Shown piece after piece: positions 45,281 through 54,889 of a stretch of DNA of 64,000 nt. Made by a program: the position numbers and the translations under genes. Source of the stretch: Cellulophaga fucicola (GTDB lineage Bacteria; Bacteroidota; Bacteroidia; Flavobacteriales; Flavobacteriaceae); NCBI RefSeq assembly GCF_900119145.1, contig NZ_FPIY01000006.1, positions 1 through 64,000 of the forward strand, written 5' to 3'. Under the pieces are notes generated by a model. It had not been told where the DNA came from. It worked only from the letters and a program-made list of their open reading frames with translations, and did no database searches. Each line of letters begins with the position of its first letter. Position 1 is the first letter of the stretch.

Positions 45281-46679
45281 GAATATAACGCCCTTTTTTT
45301 AAGTATTTTTCAATTAGTTGATTGTACTCTGGCGTAATTTTTAATAATGTGGTAAACTCTAGATCATAGAGTTTATCTGCATTGGTGTATCCGTTTTTAA
45401 GTAATTCTTCTAAATAAAAAATTGAAGTTCCAAAATCATCATTCTTAGCACTAAGAGATATTATTGTTAAATAAGCTTCATATGCTTCTGGAGCTACTAT
45501 GGTCTTTAGCATATATAAAAAACTAAGCGCATCGTAATCTATATTCTTTTCTGCTAGATTAGCGTCTGTAAAATCATCGGTTAAGGCAACTAAGTAGCTA
45601 TGCAACCTATGCCCCATTTTCTGCTGTTCTTGATTGGTACTATTTTTAAACTTATTTATTTCATCTATCTGATGTGCCCACCAACCTAAATTATTAAAAT
45701 TATAGGTGTATGCATCTTCTTCTATATAGTAGTTAAAATCGTCCTTTAAAGATTGTTCTTTAAAAAACACATTATTTTCTGCTCTCTTTAAAGACTTGTA
45801 AATTTTATTTTTACGTAGTTCATTGCTTTTATCTTTTAAGGCTTCAATATTTTTAAAAGGCTTATAAACTACAATAGACTGGTCTACTAAATCTTTTGCT
45901 TTTTTTAATTTATTAGCAGCAACTAAGTTATTTATCTCATTTGTAACTGCAGTTAAAGTCTCCGTAACATAAGTAGTGTCCTTAGTAACATTACCTTTTG
46001 CCATTGCAGATAACTTGAATATAGAAAAAGCTTTGTCTATACTATTTTGATTAGGCCATTCTTTAGCATCATCTACAATAAACAATTGATTAGGAAATTT
46101 TAATCTATTTAATATTGTTTTATTATTTAGCATTGCCATATAGTTATAGTTAGATGAACTAACAATACCTACATATTGGTATGGCTTATCCACATTTATA
46201 ATCTCTATATTACCAATAGCTGCATTATAAGACAACACACCATCTATATTAGAAATAAAAGCGGGTATTGTTGTGGCTAATCTTCCGCCAGCGTTAAAAC
46301 CAGAAATATATACTTGACTGTCGTTTACTGGCAACATACCTACAATAGCGTTGTATGTTTTGGTAAATGCTAATATATTTTTAGAGATTGATAGTGTATC
46401 TTTTAAATTATTAGAAGCAGCTAAGATATACCCTTCTCTTTCTGCTGTATTTGCTAATAAACGTATTACTTGTTTTTCTTTGTCATTGTAATCTACAATA
46501 AACATAACAGGCCATTTTTTAGCCTTGTTAAAATTTGAAGGAAGAAAAAGCGAAAAACTTTGTGGTAATGAGTCCGATACTTTTATACCATCTACAACTA
46601 CTCCTTTTTTTAATCTTAATTCTTGCGCAGAAATCTGTAAGCTTATAATAACAAACAGTAGTAATACTAATTTTTTCAC
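45270..46679 (-). CDS. Exported alpha/beta-hydrolase-like protein with altered nucleophile elbow
   Basis: This 469-residue protein has a signal peptide ending QISAQ (residues 1-18). Residues of about 25-215 look like an esterase-type alpha/beta hydrolase (SFSLFLPSNFNKAKKWPVMFIVD), but the expected GxSxGG elbow reads GFNAGGR, with Asn in place of the nucleophilic Ser. The C-terminal half is helical and TPR-like with many Lys and Asn. It is probably not a classical esterase and may be a binding protein. Its function is unknown. Confidence 0.7.
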   Translation of the reverse strand: MKKLVLLLFVIISLQISAQELRLKKGVVVDGIKVSDSLPQSFSLFLPSNFNKAKKWPVMFIVDYNDKEKQVIRLLANTAEREGYILAASNNLKDTLSISKNILAFTKTYNAIVGMLPVNDSQVYISGFNAGGRLATTIPAFISNIDGVLSYNAAIGNIEIINVDKPYQYVGIVSSSNYNYMAMLNNKTILNRLKFPNQLFIVDDAKEWPNQNSIDKAFSIFKLSAMAKGNVTKDTTYVTETLTAVTNEINNLVAANKLKKAKDLVDQSIVVYKPFKNIEALKDKSNELRKNKIYKSLKRAENNVFFKEQSLKDDFNYYIEEDAYTYNFNNLGWWAHQIDEINKFKNSTNQEQQKMGHRLHSYLVALTDDFTDANLAEKNIDYDALSFLYMLKTIVAPEAYEAYLTIISLSAKNDDFGTSIFYLEELLKNGYTNADKLYDLEFTTLLKITPEYNQLIEKYLKKGRYILKE

Positions 46680-46807
46680 AGGTTACGGTATTTTCTTGTT
46701 AGTTGGTTACTATTAAAAATTAAAAGTAAACATTTATTCTTTGTATTTAACACAAAAGATAATATCAAAAATCTAGCCAAAAGAAAGAAAATATAGATCA
46801 AAAATAA

Positions 46808-47641
46808 TTAATCTCCTATTGATCCCATTTCTACACCCTCTGAGTATGCTACTTGTATACCGTGTTTACTAAAGGCATTTTTTATTGCTTTATTAGCCTC
46901 AAAAGTAACTGGCCAATAATCGTCTGGGTTTACAAAAGGTCTAACTAATAATTGTATGGTATGCGTATCAAAAGTTTGAATACCAATATCCGGAATTGGA
47001 TCTTTTAATACCCCTGGAAGTTCCAATAAAGCATCAATAATAATTGTTTCAACTTTAGGAAAACTCTCTGAATACGGCATTGTTACCAACAACTCTAGTC
47101 TAATCATTCCCTTTTCTGAGTAATTTGTTACTACAGAATCTGTAATTTTAGAATTTGGTATAATTAATACTTTGTTCCCTGGTGTGATAATATCTGTACT
47201 AAAAATTCCTATTTCAGAAACACGTCCAAATTTATCCTCAAGCTGTATCCAATCATCAATCTTGTATGGTTTTAATGTAAGTATTAAAATACCTGAGGCA
47301 AAATTACCTAAACTGCCTTGCAAAGCCATACCTACAGCAAAACCAACTGCTGCTAAAATAGCCATTAGACCTGTTAAATCTGCACCAACAATAGATGCAG
47401 CTATAAATAAGGCAGTACCTTTTAATACTACGCCTACCAATGAAGATACAAATGGACGTAGTGTTTTAGATATGCCTGTTTTTTCTAAGGCAACACCAAC
47501 CATTTTTAATACCTTCTTTATTATTTTAAAGCCGATCCAAACAACTAAACCAGCACCAATAATACGAGGTAAAAAAAACACCGCTTTATCTGTTGCTATT
47601 TGTAGGTATTTACCAAAAATATCTAATTCTTCTGCTTGCAT
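46808..47641 (-). CDS. MscS-family mechanosensitive channel (small)
   Basis: This 277-residue inner-membrane channel of the classical MscS type has three helices (about 17-40, 60-80, 85-110). The Gly/Ala-rich pore helix reads AILAAVGFAVGMALQGSLGNFASG. The beta domain (YKIDDWIQLEDKFGRVSEIGIF) and a C-terminal alpha/beta domain follow. It has a length and pattern close to E. coli MscS and is different from the protein at 30611-31456. Confidence 0.92.
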   Translation of the reverse strand: MQAEELDIFGKYLQIATDKAVFFLPRIIGAGLVVWIGFKIIKKVLKMVGVALEKTGISKTLRPFVSSLVGVVLKGTALFIAASIVGADLTGLMAILAAVGFAVGMALQGSLGNFASGILILTLKPYKIDDWIQLEDKFGRVSEIGIFSTDIITPGNKVLIIPNSKITDSVVTNYSEKGMIRLELLVTMPYSESFPKVETIIIDALLELPGVLKDPIPDIGIQTFDTHTIQLLVRPFVNPDDYWPVTFEANKAIKNAFSKHGIQVAYSEGVEMGSIGD

Positions 47642-47698
47642 TTCTATTGTACTAAAAAGATGTATTTATTTTAAAGCCGCAAATTACAAATTTACTGT

Positions 47699-48163
47699 CT
47701 ATTCTCTGTTTAACGCTTCTATTTTTTTAATAGGTCCGTTAGAAACTACATCAGATAATATAATATGGGTACGTGCTTCTCCGTATTGTATTAATCTATC
47801 TATAAACTGTTCTAAATGAAACTGATTTCTAAGCACTACTTCCATTATAATATTTTCGTTACCCGTAATTCTATAACAATTTATAACCTCATCAAAAGTA
47901 GTTACCAATTCTAAAAACGGTTTTAGTTTCCCCATAAAAGCACGCAATGTAATAATTGCTTTAAGCTGATAACCAGTTTCTGTATGAGACACCATTGCCT
48001 TGTAGCCTGTAATAACACCCAGGTCTTCCATCTTTTTTACACGTTCTGCTACTGCAGGAGCCGACAAACCTACTTCCCTACCAATATGCGCAAAAGATTC
48101 TCTTGCGTTTTTCTGTAGATAGGTAATGATTTTCCATCCAATTGTATCTATCTTATTATTCAA
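47699..48163 (-). CDS. Lrp/AsnC family transcriptional regulator
   Basis: The product has 154 residues from a TTG start. There is no ATG in frame before an upstream TAA, and TTG gives the usual N-terminus (NNKIDTIGWKIITYLQKNAR). A helix-turn-helix lies at about 5-60 (HIGREVGLSAPAVAERVKKME), and the RAM ligand-binding domain follows (CYRITGNENIIMEVV). Members respond to amino acids. A -7 box TACTTTTG (48199-48192, minus) lies about 30 nt upstream. The target genes are unknown. Confidence 0.9.
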   Translation of the reverse strand: MNNKIDTIGWKIITYLQKNARESFAHIGREVGLSAPAVAERVKKMEDLGVITGYKAMVSHTETGYQLKAIITLRAFMGKLKPFLELVTTFDEVINCYRITGNENIIMEVVLRNQFHLEQFIDRLIQYGEARTHIILSDVVSNGPIKKIEALNRE

Positions 48164-48191
48164 AGCTTTTTGTATTTAAAATATTTAGAAT

Positions 48192-48199
48192 CAAAAGTA
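48192..48199 (-). promoter_or_regulatory. -7 promoter box of the Lrp/AsnC gene
   Basis: TACTTTTG on the minus strand lies 28 nt before the TTG start at 48163. No convincing -33 box is seen. Confidence 0.45.
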
Positions 48200-48277
48200 A
48201 ATATAAAAAATCACTTTACATTCATAATCATAACAATAGAAATAAGGATGTAATTTTATAGTATAATAGACACAGTA

Positions 48278-48667
48278 ATGCCATACAGAAATCTTAGTAC
48301 AGTACCGGTTTACAAAAAAGCGCTTGCGCTTTGCCACACTAGTAGAGAACTAGCATCTTATTTTAGCTACAATAAAGATTTGTTACATTTATACAAGTCT
48401 AGTAGCCTAACAGATATTATGGCTAACTCTATACTAACAGACGCTATCTTGTTGCCTATACAAATAGAGCAAGCAGAGCGTAGTGACTGTAAGCACGCTA
48501 AGCTTAATAGTATTCGGTTTATTAATATTATTACAAGGAACATCTTATCTTACTGCAATGGTCTAGAGCACCACGGTGTTAAAGAAAAAGAATACTTAAA
48601 TATTTTACGTACAGAAATTACAAGCTTTAGAAAAACATATAAAAATTGGCGCAAGTCTTTACGCTAA
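48278..48667 (+). CDS. Hypothetical protein, possibly four-helix-bundle type
   Basis: This 129-residue basic soluble protein is predicted all-helical. Its layout (VYKKALALCHTSRELASYF, then a conserved-looking helix and SILTDAILLPIQIEQAE) is reminiscent of the four-helix-bundle proteins of the 23S rRNA intervening-sequence type, but the resemblance is weak. It is monocistronic, with a strong terminator 30 nt after the stop. Confidence 0.6.
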   Translation: MPYRNLSTVPVYKKALALCHTSRELASYFSYNKDLLHLYKSSSLTDIMANSILTDAILLPIQIEQAERSDCKHAKLNSIRFINIITRNILSYCNGLEHHGVKEKEYLNILRTEITSFRKTYKNWRKSLR

Positions 48668-48686
48668 ACACACACACTTATTAAAA

Positions 48687-48721
48687 CAAAAAAACACCTA
48701 ATACATATTAGGTGTTTTTTT
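48687..48721. terminator. Bidirectional terminator between the 129-residue gene and icmF
   Basis: An 11-bp stem AAACACCTAAT/ATTAGGTGTTT with loop ACAT has A and T runs on either side. It separates convergent genes. Confidence 0.88.
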
Positions 48722-48739
48722 ATTTACTGTAGTTTTAGA

Positions 48740-51700
48740 CTACATATTTCTACGGTACTGCCCCCCTACTTGGAACAGTGACTTTGTTATTTGTCCTAAC
48801 GTACAAACTTTAGAAACCTCCATTAGCTTTTCAAAAATATTTTCATTCTTTACTGCTGCTCTCTGTAAGTCTTCTAATAGTTCTTCTGCATTTTCTGCTC
48901 TACTTTGTACACTTTTTAAAGTTTCAATCTGTGCTTGTTTTTCTTCTTCGGTAGCACGTATAACCTCTGCAGGCAATACTGTTGGAGATCCTTTAGAACT
49001 TAAAAACGTATTAACACCAATTATAGGAAACTCACCTGTGTGTTTTAATGTTTCGTAATACAAACTTTCTTCTTGTATTTTAGATCGTTGGTACATTGTT
49101 TCCATTGCACCTAAAACACCACCACGTTCGGTAATTCTATCAAACTCTAATAAAACAGCTTCTTCTACAAGGTCTGTTAATTCTTCTATTATAAAAGAAC
49201 CCTGTATTGGATTTTCGTTTTTAGTAAGTCCTAATTCTTTGTTTATAATTAACTGTATTGCCATTGCACGCCTAACAGATTCTTCTGTTGGCGTTGTAAT
49301 AGCCTCATCATACGCGTTTGTATGCAAAGAGTTACAGTTATCGTTAATAGCATATAACGCTTGTAATGTTGTTCTAATATCGTTAAAATCTATCTCCTGT
49401 GCGTGTAAACTACGCCCAGATGTTTGTATATGGTATTTAAGCATTTGTGCTCTTGGGTCTGCACCATACTTTAATTTTAAAGCTTTTGCCCATATTTTAC
49501 GTGCAACTCTACCAATTACTGCATATTCTGGATCTATACCATTAGAGAAAAAGAACGATAAGTTTGGTCCAAACTTATTAATGTCCATACCTCTACTTAG
49601 GTAATACTCTACATATGTAAAACCATTAGCCAATGTAAATGCCAATTGTGTTATTGGGTTGGCACCAGCTTCTGCTATATGGTAACCCGATATAGAAACC
49701 GAGTAAAAATTACGAATCTCTTTTTCTATAAAATACTCTTGTACATCGCCCATTAAACGCAATGCAAATTCTGTTGAAAAGATGCAGGTATTTTGTGCCT
49801 GATCTTCTTTTAGAATATCTGCTTGTACTGTACCACGCACTTGTGCTAATGTACTTGCTTTAATTTCTGCGTATACATCTGCAGGTAAAACCATATCACC
49901 CGTTAAACCTAGTAACATAAGACCTAAACCGTCATTACCTTCTGGTAAACCACCTTGGTACGTTGGTCTGTCTAAACCTTTGCTATCGTAAACCTCTTTA
50001 AATTTAGCTTCAACTTGTACTTCTAAACCATTTTCTGTAATGTACTTTTCGCAATTTTGATCTATAGCCGCATTCATAAAGAAACCTAACAACATAGGAG
50101 CCGGACCATTAATAGTCATAGAAACCGATGTCATTGCGTGACTTAAATCGAAACCAGAATATAATTTTTTAGCATCGTCTAAACAGCAGATTGAAACCCC
50201 TGCGTTACCAATTTTACCATAAATATCTGGTCTATGATCTGGATCGTTACCATATAAAGTAACCGAATCAAAAGCAGTAGAAAGTCTTTTGGCTGGCATA
50301 CCTAAACTTACGTAATGAAAACGTCTGTTTGTACGTTCTGGTCCGCCTTCACCAGCAAACATACGGGTTGGATCTTCACCTGTTCTTTTAAACGGGTACA
50401 AACCTGATGCATACGGAAATTCTCCTGGCACATTTTCTTGTAAACACCAACGTAAAATATCTCCCCAAGCTTGGTACTTTGGCAAGGCTACTTTAGGTAT
50501 TTGCGAATGCGATAATGACTCTGTATGTGTTTCTATTTTAATTTCTTTACCTCTTACTTTAAAGCTGTAAATAGGTTCTTTGTATTTGTTAACCTTAGTA
50601 TCCCAAGTAGTAATAACTTCCCAGTTGTACGGATCTAAATCCATCTTAACCCTATCAAACTCTTTAAAAAGTAAATCTAAAAAGTCTTTATCTACTTCTT
50701 CTTTTATGGTTTCTAAAATTGCTTCTGTATCTAATCCGCTTTTAATTAATAAAGCAGCCTCATCTTTACCTGTACTAGATACTGATAATATAGTTTGATA
50801 TACCCCGTATAAACGTTGTGCTACCTTTGCTTGTGTATCTACATTAGCATCATAACCCCTATTATTTTCTGCAATTTCTGATAAATAACGTGTACGAGCA
50901 GGTGGTATAACAAATACCTTATCTTCTACCTCGTTTGCAAATTTAAAAGTAGATTGCAAATCTGCATTTGCTCTAGTTGCTAATGTTTCCATTATTTTGG
51001 TGTACAGCCTGTTCATCCCTGGGTCGTTAAACTGGCTAGCCATAGTACCAAATATTGGCATATCTTCTTGTGGCGTGTCCCATAAATTATGGTTACGCAT
51101 GTATTGTTTTTTTACGTCTCTAATTGCATCTAGTGCACCACGCTTATCAAACTTATTAATGGCAACTAAATCTGCAAAGTCTAACATATCTATCTTCTCT
51201 AATTGCGTAGCAGCACCAAATTCTGGTGTCATTACATAAAGAGATACATTACTGTGTTCTATAATTTCGGTATCAGACTGTCCAATACCAGAAGTTTCTA
51301 GTACAATTAAATCGTACTCAGCAGCTTTTAATACTTCTACTGCTTCTTCTACATATTTAGATAATGCAAGGTTAGACTGTCTTGTTGCTAAAGAACGCAT
51401 ATATACACGTTCATTATTAATAGCATTCATACGTATACGATCTCCTAAAAGTGCACCACCGGTTTTTCTTTTAGACGGATCTACAGATATTAATCCTATT
51501 TTTTTATCAGGAAAATCTAATAAAAATCGTCTTACAAGCTCATCTACCAAACTAGATTTACCAGCACCACCAGTACCAGTTATACCAAGTACGGGTACAT
51601 TTTTATCCGATTTTTCAACCTTAGAAAAATACTCTACAAACTCCTCATGTCTGTTTTCTGCAAGACTAATTAATCTTGCAATTGTATTTATGTCTTTATT

Positions 51701-52189
51701 TTTTATCGACTTAGAAATAGAGGTATTCTCAGGTAGTTTTAATGCAGGTACAGGAAAATCGCTCTGCTCTACCAAATCATTAATCATACCTTGCAATCCT
51801 AATTTACGACCATCATCTGGAGCATAAATTTTAGTAATACCATGATCCATTAAGTCTTTAATCTCTTCTGGTAGTATTACACCGCCACCGCCACCAAATA
51901 TTTTAATATGTGTTGCTCCACGCTCTTGCAACAGATCGTACATATATTTAAAATACTCGTTGTGCCCACCTTGGTAAGACGTTATTGCAATTGCATTTAC
52001 ATCTTCTTGTATGGCACAGTCTACAACTTCTGCAACACTACGGTCGTGCCCTAAGTGAATTACTTCTACGCCTGTAGATTGTATAATACGGCGCATTATA
52101 TTTATTGCTGCATCGTGGCCATCAAACAAAGCCGCTGCTGTTACAATTCTTATTTTATTTTTTGGTGTATATGGTTTCTGTTGTTCCAT
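48740..52189 (-). CDS. icmF: Fused isobutyryl-CoA mutase (B12-dependent, IcmF)
   Basis: This 1149-residue fusion has the IcmF order. The B12-binding domain comes first (about 10-140; [14 protein letters not shown] with the cobalt-ligand His). The MeaB-like GTPase chaperone follows (about 180-450; [21 protein letters not shown]). The TIM-barrel mutase is last (about 520-1149; [40 protein letters not shown]). It interconverts isobutyryl-CoA and butyryl-CoA, and some members act on related acyl-CoAs. The start at 52189 ([16 protein letters not shown]) fits the family; the frame is open 19 codons further. No B12 riboswitch was recognised upstream. It is divergent from purU. Confidence 0.92.
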   Translation of the reverse strand: MEQQKPYTPKNKIRIVTAAALFDGHDAAINIMRRIIQSTGVEVIHLGHDRSVAEVVDCAIQEDVNAIAITSYQGGHNEYFKYMYDLLQERGATHIKIFGGGGGVILPEEIKDLMDHGITKIYAPDDGRKLGLQGMINDLVEQSDFPVPALKLPENTSISKSIKNKDINTIARLISLAENRHEEFVEYFSKVEKSDKNVPVLGITGTGGAGKSSLVDELVRRFLLDFPDKKIGLISVDPSKRKTGGALLGDRIRMNAINNERVYMRSLATRQSNLALSKYVEEAVEVLKAAEYDLIVLETSGIGQSDTEIIEHSNVSLYVMTPEFGAATQLEKIDMLDFADLVAINKFDKRGALDAIRDVKKQYMRNHNLWDTPQEDMPIFGTMASQFNDPGMNRLYTKIMETLATRANADLQSTFKFANEVEDKVFVIPPARTRYLSEIAENNRGYDANVDTQAKVAQRLYGVYQTILSVSSTGKDEAALLIKSGLDTEAILETIKEEVDKDFLDLLFKEFDRVKMDLDPYNWEVITTWDTKVNKYKEPIYSFKVRGKEIKIETHTESLSHSQIPKVALPKYQAWGDILRWCLQENVPGEFPYASGLYPFKRTGEDPTRMFAGEGGPERTNRRFHYVSLGMPAKRLSTAFDSVTLYGNDPDHRPDIYGKIGNAGVSICCLDDAKKLYSGFDLSHAMTSVSMTINGPAPMLLGFFMNAAIDQNCEKYITENGLEVQVEAKFKEVYDSKGLDRPTYQGGLPEGNDGLGLMLLGLTGDMVLPADVYAEIKASTLAQVRGTVQADILKEDQAQNTCIFSTEFALRLMGDVQEYFIEKEIRNFYSVSISGYHIAEAGANPITQLAFTLANGFTYVEYYLSRGMDINKFGPNLSFFFSNGIDPEYAVIGRVARKIWAKALKLKYGADPRAQMLKYHIQTSGRSLHAQEIDFNDIRTTLQALYAINDNCNSLHTNAYDEAITTPTEESVRRAMAIQLIINKELGLTKNENPIQGSFIIEELTDLVEEAVLLEFDRITERGGVLGAMETMYQRSKIQEESLYYETLKHTGEFPIIGVNTFLSSKGSPTVLPAEVIRATEEEKQAQIETLKSVQSRAENAEELLEDLQRAAVKNENIFEKLMEVSKVCTLGQITKSLFQVGGQYRRNM

Positions 52190-52333
52190 TCCTGTTAAAT
52201 AGCTAATTTTAGACTTGCAATTTACGAAAATTGCAAAAAATATCACCTAAAACATCTAATATTATAAAAATAGCAAAAACTAAGAAGGCTTAATTGATAA
52301 TACCCTAAATTAGTTAGCTTAATTTTACTATTT

Positions 52334-53182
52334 ATGAAGCTAACTATACTTATTAATTGTCCCGACCAAGCTGGTATTATAAGCAGTGTAACAAATTTTA
52401 TACATACAAGAGGTGGCAATATTGTGTATATAGACCAATATGTAGATAAAGAAAGTGCTACTTTTTTTATGCGATTAGAGAGTGAATTTAGCAATACACT
52501 TACACTTACTGAGTTTACAGATGAATTTAAAACAAGTTTAGCTGCATTATACCAAATGCAATGGGAGGTACACAAAGAAATTACAGTACCCAAAATGGCC
52601 ATTTTTGTTAGTAAATACGATCATTGTTTGTATGATTTATTAAGCAGATATAGCTCTGGAGAACTAGACGTAGAAATACCTTTAATTATAAGCAACCACG
52701 AGAAAGCAGAAAGTATTGCTACCCAGTTTAAGATTCCGTTTTACCATATACCTGTAACTAAAACAACCAAAAAAGAAGCTGAAGAAAAGCAGCTGGCTTT
52801 ACTAGCAGAATATAAGGTAGATTTTATTGTCTTAGCTAGGTATATGCAAATTGTTAGCCAAACAGTTATAGACCAATACCCAAATAAAATTATAAACATA
52901 CACCACTCTTTTTTACCTGCATTTGCTGGTGCTAAACCATACCACGCAGCTTATAAAAGAGGCGTTAAAATTATTGGCGCTACTAGCCATTATGTTACTG
53001 CAGATTTAGACGAAGGCCCTATTATAGAGCAAGATGTTGCAACTGTGTCTCATACACACAGTATTAACGATTTAATTGCTAAAGGCCGAGATCTAGAGAA
53101 AATAGTACTTGCAAGAGGTATTAAACTACATATAGAACGAAAAACGATGGTTTTTAATAATAAAACTATTGTTTTTATATAA
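52334..53182 (+). CDS. purU: Formyltetrahydrofolate deformylase
   Basis: This 282-residue enzyme hydrolyses 10-formyl-THF to formate and THF and balances the one-carbon pool. An N-terminal ACT domain (about 1-80; LTILINCPDQAGIISSVTNF) is followed by the formyl-transferase fold with catalytic triad region NIHHSFLPAFAGAKPYHAAY and the Asp-containing DLDEGPIIEQDV. Its length and motifs are normal. It is the last clearly core gene before the accessory stretch. Confidence 0.95.
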   Translation: MKLTILINCPDQAGIISSVTNFIHTRGGNIVYIDQYVDKESATFFMRLESEFSNTLTLTEFTDEFKTSLAALYQMQWEVHKEITVPKMAIFVSKYDHCLYDLLSRYSSGELDVEIPLIISNHEKAESIATQFKIPFYHIPVTKTTKKEAEEKQLALLAEYKVDFIVLARYMQIVSQTVIDQYPNKIINIHHSFLPAFAGAKPYHAAYKRGVKIIGATSHYVTADLDEGPIIEQDVATVSHTHSINDLIAKGRDLEKIVLARGIKLHIERKTMVFNNKTIVFI

Positions 53183-53279
53183 AAAGATAACTTACTACAC
53201 ATTACTTCTTTAAAGACTAAAAGTTATTTTTCCGTTTGATAATTTATAAAACATACATAAATTGTAAGAAAATTAGGGA

Positions 53280-53405
53280 CAAGAGTTTTTATTATAAAAA
53301 ATATACAGAATGATAAACGGAACAAAACTTCCGCATATCCTGCCATATTGGTGGTATAAGTAACCTAAAGTTACGCATATAAACAAGTTACCTGCAAGCA
53401 CTAAA
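53280..53405. repeat. Structured intergenic segment at the left edge of the accessory region
   Basis: Two hairpins are visible: CGGAA/TTCCG (53318-53333) and GTAAC/GTTAC (53360-53374). They are followed by GTTACCTGCAAGC at 53387-53399, right before the next start codon. The pattern of hairpins and a GTTxxxxGCAA end resembles the repeat before the esterase-like gene and may be a related cassette boundary; this is an inference. Confidence 0.4.
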
Positions 53406-53407
53406 AA

Positions 53408-53725
53408 ATGACAACAGAAGAATTTGTAAAAGCATTTTACACCGAAAAACAAGACTTTCTAAAAGAATATCTAGCTGAAAAAACTGAAACAGAAGTTGGA
53501 CAATTAATTAAGTCACTTAATCTGACTGAACAACAGACGGAAATAATGAAAAAAGTCTTAGATTCATCATTTACGGATATTTTTTATAGTATTCTTTTAG
53601 GTATAGAAGGAAGTGCTTCTATTGGTGGAATTCAAGAAAGGTATAACTTAAAAGACGAGAATGGAAATCAATTAAATGACGGAGATATAGGAGGTTATGC
53701 TTATGAATATTTTCAGGAAAAGTGA
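53408..53725 (+). CDS. Hypothetical protein
   Basis: This is a 105-residue acidic soluble protein with no signal peptide. The first 65 residues are helical and Glu/Lys-rich (EFVKAFYTEKQDFLKEYL). The end contains a repeated-looking LKDENGNQLNDGDIGGYAYEYF. I do not recognise a family. It overlaps the next short frame by 4 nt (GTGA) and belongs to a cluster of small unrelated genes. Confidence 0.6.
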   Translation: MTTEEFVKAFYTEKQDFLKEYLAEKTETEVGQLIKSLNLTEQQTEIMKKVLDSSFTDIFYSILLGIEGSASIGGIQERYNLKDENGNQLNDGDIGGYAYEYFQEK

Positions 53726-53829
53726 TTGGATTTGATAATATAAATAACAATTTAATTGACTTAACTGATTTTTGTTTGAAATGGAGGTTTCCTGATAAAA
53801 ATTACAACCTTTTAGCAGATGAAAATTGA
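53722..53829 (+). pseudogene. Short GTG-started frame, probable gene remnant
   Basis: This is a 35-codon frame that starts at a GTG overlapping the preceding stop (GTGA). The peptide contains DLTDFCLKWRFPDKNYNLL, which reads like the conserved beginning of a longer hypothetical protein family and not like random sequence. It stops early at TGA 53827-53829. It may be a 5' remnant of a decayed gene or a genuine small coupled gene. Confidence 0.4.
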
Positions 53830-53852
53830 CAAACTAATAAATCGAATTGAAA

Positions 53853-54182
53853 ATGGGATATAAAAACGTTTGTTTCGATTGTAGAAAGGCATTTAATCAA
53901 GGGACTGATTTGATCAATATTCGTGAATCTAAATGTCCTGAATGTGGAATTTTAATGACCCAAGTCACCCATAGATTTAGACCACCAAAACAAAATGAAA
54001 TTAAGAAATGGAATGTGGCTAAATTTTTAATGGAAAAAGGATTTTTATATGAACACGTCTATAAGCGAATTTACCAAGTCAGAGGACTAACAGTTTTAGA
54101 AAATTATGCGACTTATCCAGAAAATATGAGAGATGCAAAAGAGTTTGTGGAGAAATATAAAGAACAAGCCGTTAATGAATAA
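53853..54182 (+). CDS. Zinc-ribbon-like hypothetical protein
   Basis: The product has 109 residues from the ATG at 53853 (MGYKNVCFDCRKAFN). An in-frame TTG two codons earlier is less likely. Two CxxC pairs (CFDC and CPEC, 24 residues apart) form a probable zinc ribbon at about 7-37. A basic helical half follows (WNVAKFLMEKGFLYEHVYKRIY). I know similar unnamed proteins in Bacteroidota, but no function. It could bind nucleic acid or protein. Confidence 0.65.
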   Translation: MGYKNVCFDCRKAFNQGTDLINIRESKCPECGILMTQVTHRFRPPKQNEIKKWNVAKFLMEKGFLYEHVYKRIYQVRGLTVLENYATYPENMRDAKEFVEKYKEQAVNE

Positions 54183-54299
54183 AAATTAAAATGTATATAA
54201 GCAATATGAGAGGTTGTGCTTAATTAAAAGTTAAGGTATATTTGGGAGACCGTTGAATTTTTACAAACATGTTCTCTATTCAAGAAAAAAAGAAAACAT

Positions 54300-54731
54300 A
54301 TGAAGCATATTTTTTTATTTTTAACTTTATTTATTCTCTACTCTTGTACAAATAAGTCTATAGAATGTGGAGATTTGCTACGGAGATACGGCGAAAAAAC
54401 CCAAAAAATTGAATTCATAGATTGCGAAAAAGGAAAAGGTCAAACAGTTCTTCAAGCTAAATACAAAGTATTAGGTAGTAATTCTGAAGAAATAGAAAAT
54501 TTTCTAATAAAAAAGTATGGTATTGGGAAACTAAAATTTACGTGTTGTGGCTGGGAATCTACTAACGGTTACATAAAAAATGCAGAATTATTAAAAATTA
54601 ATCCTAACTATATTTTAGAAATTTCAATGTACGCAAATGCAGAAAAAGAAAATCTAAAAGGAGAAAACTATTTAGAGTTGGATAAAAGTAAAGTGGTTTT
54701 TTATGTGATTGTGAAATTACTTGATGTATAA
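54300..54731 (+). CDS. DUF4952 lipoprotein
   Basis: This 143-residue lipoprotein has lipobox LYSC (Cys near residue 16). The conserved part (CGDLLRRYGEKTQKIEF, FLIKKYGIGKLKFTCCGWES, NPNYILEISMYAN) fits DUF4952, a family scattered in Bacteroidota and some Proteobacteria. Its function is unknown. It is followed by the hairpin repeat at 54737-54885, not by a terminator of the usual kind. Confidence 0.7.
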   Translation: MKHIFLFLTLFILYSCTNKSIECGDLLRRYGEKTQKIEFIDCEKGKGQTVLQAKYKVLGSNSEEIENFLIKKYGIGKLKFTCCGWESTNGYIKNAELLKINPNYILEISMYANAEKENLKGENYLELDKSKVVFYVIVKLLDV

Positions 54732-54736
54732 TAAAC

Positions 54737-54885
54737 TACACACAACAAAATGTATAATTAATTGCTTGGGGATGTGTGTCCTCGGAAAATCCTTTGGGTT
54801 TTCCTAACGTTCGGTTTCCTTTTGTTAAACTAGTTGCTTAAACCACGCAACTAACCATAAATAAATCGTTAGCAACAATATTAAA
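54737..54885. repeat. attC-like hairpin intergenic repeat
   Basis: This region of about 150 nt has nested inverted symmetry. The outer arms are ATGTATAATTAATTGCTTGG on the left and CCACGCAACTAACCATAAAT on the right (about 15 of 20 positions pair). An inner hairpin GGAAAATCC/GGGTTTTCC lies at 54784-54804, and CTAACGTTCGG sits in the centre. The right end is CGTTAGCAACAAT, directly before the next gene. I recall repeats of this kind separating accessory genes in cassette-like arrays of flavobacteria. Its role is not established. Confidence 0.55.
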
Positions 54886-54889
54886 AAAA

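Noticed and set aside
47172-47819. 215-codon plus-strand frame opposite the MscS and Lrp genes
   Set aside because: It is antisense to two well-supported genes, with Pro/Ile/Lys-rich composition that simply mirrors their codons, and has no recognisable domain.
52190-52333. Cobalamin riboswitch ahead of icmF
   Set aside because: No B12-box-like sequence or long structured leader was seen in 144 AT-rich bases.
52243-52602. 119-codon minus-strand frame over the 5' end of purU
   Set aside because: It overlaps a complete, motif-bearing purU gene and its peptide looks like antisense of the ACT domain.
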